Shown here piece by piece: positions 60,271 through 64,000 of a DNA stretch of 64,000 nt (its first letter is position 1; each line of letters begins with the position of its first letter). Location of the stretch: NCBI GenBank assembly GCA_963971535.1, contig OZ020590.1, forward strand, positions 150,923,488 through 150,987,487, given 5' to 3'. Made by a program: the position numbers and the translations under genes. This stretch comes from Notolepis coatsorum (lineage: Eukaryota > Chordata > Actinopteri > Aulopiformes > Paralepididae). The notes under the pieces are model-generated. The model was given only the letters and a program-made list of their open reading frames with translations, was not told the DNA's origin and ran no database searches.

Positions 60271-61799
60271 GCATAGGAGGAGCAGTACCGTTTAATAGAC
60301 TGTTTTTTAAGAGCATGAGCTTCAGATACTGGATAGACCTTCAAACATAAAGAACATTTTCTTGAAGTATAACACTCCAACCCATCAAGTGCTCCTGTGG
60401 AACGGCTTTTTAGTCTGGGAGGGCTAGAAGGAACAGACTTTCTGACAAGAGGTTTGAGGAGATTCTGTTACTGAGATATAATCACTGGTTTACTCACCCC
60501 TCTCCCCTGTTTCACTAGGAACATTAGAACCATATCTGAATAGGGCAGGCCTCAAAGGTAGGCTACATATCAGCCTACATGTGGTGTTATTGACCATTTA
60601 TCTTTTGTGAAATCTATAGATATATAGATAGGCCTACCTGCCCTATTAGTACATTTTACTCAAACTGAGTACATTTTACTATTTTTCTTTTTGTCATTCT
60701 TATGTTGTGGCAGCAGCAGGGACGACGACTTTGTAACCTAGTTACTTTCAAAGTAACTACGTTACTCTGATAATCAAGTAATCAGTAAAGTAACTAAGAT
60801 TACTTTTTAAAGGAGTAATCAGTAATCAGTAATCAGATTACTTTTACAAGTAATCTGTGGCATCACTGCTTCTAAATAACTCCACAGAAAGTGCACAACT
60901 GTTCCTCTTTAACATAGATAGTTAGTCTATACAATCCGGTTCATTGCCCAACAACTTATCCACACATTTACACCATTATAACGTTCTTTTAACCCAAAGA
61001 TATGTCTAGAACCACAGAGCAGCCCTTACCTCTCAACACATCCAGAGAAACTGGCGCGAGAGGGAAGCACGCTCAGAAATGAGGGACGCGAGAGGAAATA
61101 CGTCACTTCGGCAGGAAGTGACGATTTCAAAACAAAAGACTTTTGATAATAAAATAATAATAATAATAAACAAAACAATGAAAAAGGGTGTTTTGGCGAA
61201 ATTCACAAGAGGGACATATTAACCTGTTACAGTGGCACTATAACAGCAAACTTTATATTTGGCCAGATGGTGGCACTATAACCACAAACTTTACATTTGG
61301 CCAGATGGTGGCACTATAACAGCAAACTTTATATTTGGCCAGATGGTCGCACTATAACAACAAACCTTATGTTTGGCCAGATGGTGGCACTATAACAGCA
61401 AACCTTACATTTGGCCAGATGGTGGCACTATAACAACAAACTTTACATTTGGCCAGATGGTGGCACTATAACAGCACACTTTACATTTGGACAGATGGTG
61501 GCACTATAACAGCAAACTTTACATTTGGCCAGATGGTGGCACTATAACAACAAACTTTACATTTGGCCAGATGGTGGCACTATAACAACAAACTTTACGT
61601 TTGGCCAGATGGTGGCACTATAACAACAAACTTTACATTTGGCCAGATGGTGGCACTATAACAACAAACTTTACATTTGGACAGATGGTGGCACTATAAC
61701 AGCAAACTTTACATTTGGCCAGATGGTGGCACTATAACAACAAACTTTACATTTGGCCAGATGGTGGCACTATAGAAACAAACTTTACATTTGGCCAGA

Positions 61800-61915
61800 T
61801 GTAAGCAGCCATAATGCAGGTCTCCACCACGCTGCAAGCAGCCATACCGCTGGTCAACACTGCAAGCAGCCATACCACTGGTCTCCATGACGCTGCAAGC
61901 AGCCATGCTGCCATA
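61800..61915. repeat. About 33-bp tandem repeat, 3-4 copies
   Basis: Units of GCTGCAAGCAGCCATACC plus ACTGGTCTCCATGAC, diverged. Confidence 0.75.
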
Positions 61916-62240
61916 CAGGCTCGCGCTTCAAACAGCCACACGCTCTGAACGGTCACACCCCCCCCCCCCCCCCTGACAATGCTGGAAACAAGCAATTGGC
62001 CCATTCCAAATATTCACGCACTCCGAATGGCCACGCCCCCGAACGGGCACTGTACTAGTAAAGTAAAAGAATGAATGGTAGGATGATGGAACTTTGGTTG
62101 AAAAAAACATTGTGTTCAAGTCAGATCTGTGTTATAAGAAGAACTGGTTTCAGCATCAACTGCTTGCCTGGTAATTAGCCTCAGGGCAAGTTAGTTCCAA
62201 AGCAATTTAGATAAGCAATTTAACTCATCTGGATTTCAAA
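61916..62240. other. Unassigned intronic sequence
   Basis: A C-run at 61960-61973; otherwise nothing recognised. Confidence 0.4.
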
Positions 62241-62249
62241 TATTAACTC

Positions 62250-62580
62250 TCCCTTCTTCTCTTCTCTTCTCTTCTCTTCTCTTCTCTCTCTTCTCTTCTC
62301 TTCTCTTCTCTTCTCTTCTCTTCTCTTCTCTTCTCTTCTCTTCTCTTCTCTTCTCTTCTCTTCTCTTCTCTTCTCTTCTCTCCTCTTCTCTCCTCTTCTC
62401 TAATCTCCTCTTCTCTTCTCTCCTCTTCTCTTCTCTCCTCTCCTCTCCTCTCCTCTCCTCTCCTCTCCTCTCCTCTCCTCTCCTCTCCTCTCCTCTCCTC
62501 TCCTCTCCTCTCCTCTCCTCTCCTCTCCTCTCCTCCTCTCTCTCCTCTCCTCTCTTCTCTTCTCTCCTCTCCTCTCCTTC
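62250..62580. repeat. (CTCTT)n/(CTCTC)n tract before exon B
   Basis: About 330 bp of TTCTC and TCCTC pentamers. It directly precedes the acceptor of exon B and acts as, or extends, its polypyrimidine tract. Confidence 0.95.
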
Positions 62581-62589
62581 CTTCCACAG

Positions 62590-62735
62590 CGACCTAAAGC
62601 GCAGAGTCAGTATTCTCATTGATGGCTCCCTCATCGTTGCCCAGGTCAAGCCAGAGGATGCAGGGAAGTATACGTGCAGCCCCAGTAACAGCCTGGGCCG
62701 GCCTCCGGTGGCCTCTGCCTACCTTACAGTACAAT
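62590..62735 (+). CDS. igsf9b: IGSF9B-like exon B, second half of the same Ig domain
   Basis: This exon completes the Ig domain begun in exon A. It reads [19 protein letters not shown], then [17 protein letters not shown], then [19 protein letters not shown] is the tyrosine corner with the F-strand Cys that should bond to the Cys of exon A. The acceptor is TTCCACAG at 62589, after a 340-bp CT-rich tract. The donor GTGAGT starts at 62736. Entry is phase 2 and exit phase 1, so the two exons together (288 nt) form a symmetrical phase 1-1 module, as usual for Ig domains. No break is seen. The next exon, expected to open the fourth Ig domain, is not found before base 64000. Confidence 0.87.
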
Positions 62736-62759
62736 GTGAGTGTTCCTGCACCACTTTAA

Positions 62760-62948
62760 CCCTTTCACTGCCACACGACAGCCGGTTAACCCTTTCACTG
62801 TGGCAATACGGAAGGTTAGCCCTTTACTATCACACAACCGACGGCGATGCTCCATCATTATGCGGAGCTAATGATGCTAATGATGGAGCATCGCCGTCGG
62901 TTGTGTGATAGTAAAGGGTTAACCGGCTGTCGTGTGGCAGTGAAAGGG
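62760..62948. mobile_element. Snap-back MITE with TTAA duplication (piggyBac type)
   Basis: TTAA at 62756-62759 and 62949-62952. The arms 62752-62860 and 62878-62956 pair almost perfectly, with a 31-nt bulge in the left arm and a 17-nt loop. Ends CCCTTTCACTGCCACACG. 20 nt downstream of the exon B donor. Confidence 0.8.
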
Positions 62949-62956
62949 TTAAAGTG

Positions 62957-63168
62957 ACAATACAGAATCAATTGGACTATCTAGCTTCTCTGGGTATTCA
63001 TTAGCACCAGTAGTGCTCGAGTAATTGTTTAGGGCCGGGAAATCTATTTTTAGAACACATCTTATTAAAGAGCATGGCAACGGCGAAAACGAGATATTGC
63101 GCAGAGTCACACATACGCTACCGTTTTTTATTATGTCCCGCTCCGCGGACATAACAATTCATAGGAAT
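62957..63168. other. Unassigned intronic sequence
   Basis: Nothing recognised. Confidence 0.4.
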
Positions 63169-63176
63169 GAAATAAT

Positions 63177-63561
63177 TAGGGATGCTCGATATTGGCTTTT
63201 TTACCGATATACCGATATTTTCCAACTCTTAATTTCCGATACCGATATCAACCGATACCAACCGATACCGATATATGCAGGGTTCCCCCCCCCCCCCCCC
63301 CAAAAATTGAATAATTTCAGGTAATTAACATTACATATCTCTTGTTGTGGAATTAACACAACATTATGCATACTTTTGACAATGAATAAAATCAGAATTT
63401 GTTCTTACTTGCTTGCCTGGGTAAATAAAGGTTATAGAAATGTAAAAAAAATAAGAAATTTAAATAAAAAATTTAAACCGATACCGATATTTTCCAATAT
63501 CACATTCTAATGCCGATATCGGCCGATAATATCGGTAGGCCGATAATATCGGACATCCCTA
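63177..63561. mobile_element. hAT-type MITE
   Basis: Perfect 8-bp duplication GAAATAAT at 63169-63176 and 63562-63569. Ends TAGGGATGCTCGATATT and (reversed) TAGGGATGTCCGATATT. The inside is rich in CCGATATCGG-type motifs. 385 bp, no coding part. Confidence 0.93.
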
Positions 63562-63569
63562 GAAATAAT

Positions 63570-63852
63570 CCATCTAGTATTCATATCATTTGAGGGGTTT
63601 GACTTGTAGATGGGAAAATAAGCTTCACAGGATCAGAGGTGTGTATCCCTTGTGACATGGGCTGTCCCAAGGGGCGCTGAATTAATGATTTATGATAAAT
63701 CTGACAGGCGCTCATTTGTGTGGGCTGTACTGTGATGTGATACAACTGCAGAGGCTGCGGTAGTTTGCAGGGGTCCATACAGACGCTCTGTGCACCTCCC
63801 AAATCTTTAACCATGCTCTGTACTGGTCCGCATTGACCTGATTGGCTGATGG
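63570..63852. other. Unassigned intronic sequence
   Basis: Nothing recognised. Confidence 0.4.
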
Positions 63853-64000
63853 TTGTTAGGGCCGTACCTGGTTGTTAGGGTCATACCTGGTTGTTAGGGC
63901 GGTACCTGGTTGTTAGGGCCGTACCTGGTTGTTAGGGCGGTACCTGGTTGTTAGGGCCGTACCTGGTTGTTAGGGCGGTACCTGGTTGTTAGGGCCGTAC
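63853..64000. repeat. 19-bp minisatellite running off the window
   Basis: Unit GTTGTTAGGGCCGTACCTG, alternating with GGGCGGTACCTG, about 8 copies to the last base. Confidence 0.95.

Noticed and set aside
61232-61800. CRISPR-like array of 38-bp units, also 21640-22270
   Set aside because: The units are contiguous tandem repeats without unique spacers, in a vertebrate intron.
62236-62649. Minus-strand Glu/Arg-rich frames over the CTCTT tract
   Set aside because: Low-complexity translation of a pentamer repeat that precedes exon B on the other strand.

Overview
The window is vertebrate, most likely teleost fish. The evidence is fish-type repeats (L2-like and related LINEs, tRNA-derived SINEs with LINE-like tails, hAT, PIF/Harbinger and piggyBac-type DNA elements, BEL/Pao LTR elements), very many (CA)n, (CT)n and (AAT)n tracts, and two spliced exons of an IGSF9B/turtle-type immunoglobulin superfamily gene on the + strand. 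I recognise only one host gene. Its two exons (46003-46144 and 62590-62735) together encode one Ig domain. Everything else lies in its introns: about 46 kb of upstream intron, a 16.4-kb intron between the exons, and the start of the next intron. I found no rRNA, true tRNA gene, CRISPR array or bacterial-type feature, and no convincing undescribed biological system.

Layout. 1-1014: LINE remnants. 1020-9856: BEL/Pao element copy 1 (minus strand, ATATT target duplication) with a hAT inserted in it. 9857-17000: LINE tails, a hAT that carries a (CA)n tract, a second internally deleted hAT, and reverse-transcriptase remnants. 17000-26200: SINEs, LINE ends, long (GT)n, a minisatellite grown from a SINE head, a nested SINE and tandem arrays. 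26206-28815: L2-like LINE with a 627-residue open frame. 29829-30318: 38-bp minisatellite. 31034-44575: a LINE split by BEL/Pao copy 2 (31464-44220, GCTAG duplication), itself split by a second L2-like LINE (34806-38491). 44570-46002: CT tracts and a tandemly repeated splice-acceptor region.

46003-46144: exon A. 46276-62589: intron with nested SINE/LINE, a TTAA-flanked element holding a solo BEL LTR (47999-49371), two copies of a 62-bp array, a Harbinger inside a hAT (51477-53509), a Harbinger with a MADF-like exon inside a SINE (53735-55015), a long-inverted-repeat MITE split by a SINE (55536-56280), and a 38-bp array split by a probable solo LTR that is split in turn by a hAT. 62590-62735: exon B. 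Immediately downstream lie a snap-back MITE, a hAT MITE with a perfect 8-bp duplication, and a 19-bp array that runs off the window.

The main content is therefore a record of insertions within insertions. Many can be dated relative to one another because target-site duplications or uninterrupted sister copies are visible. The host-gene points worth attention are the triplicated acceptor region before exon A and the hairpin element 20 nt after the donor of exon B.
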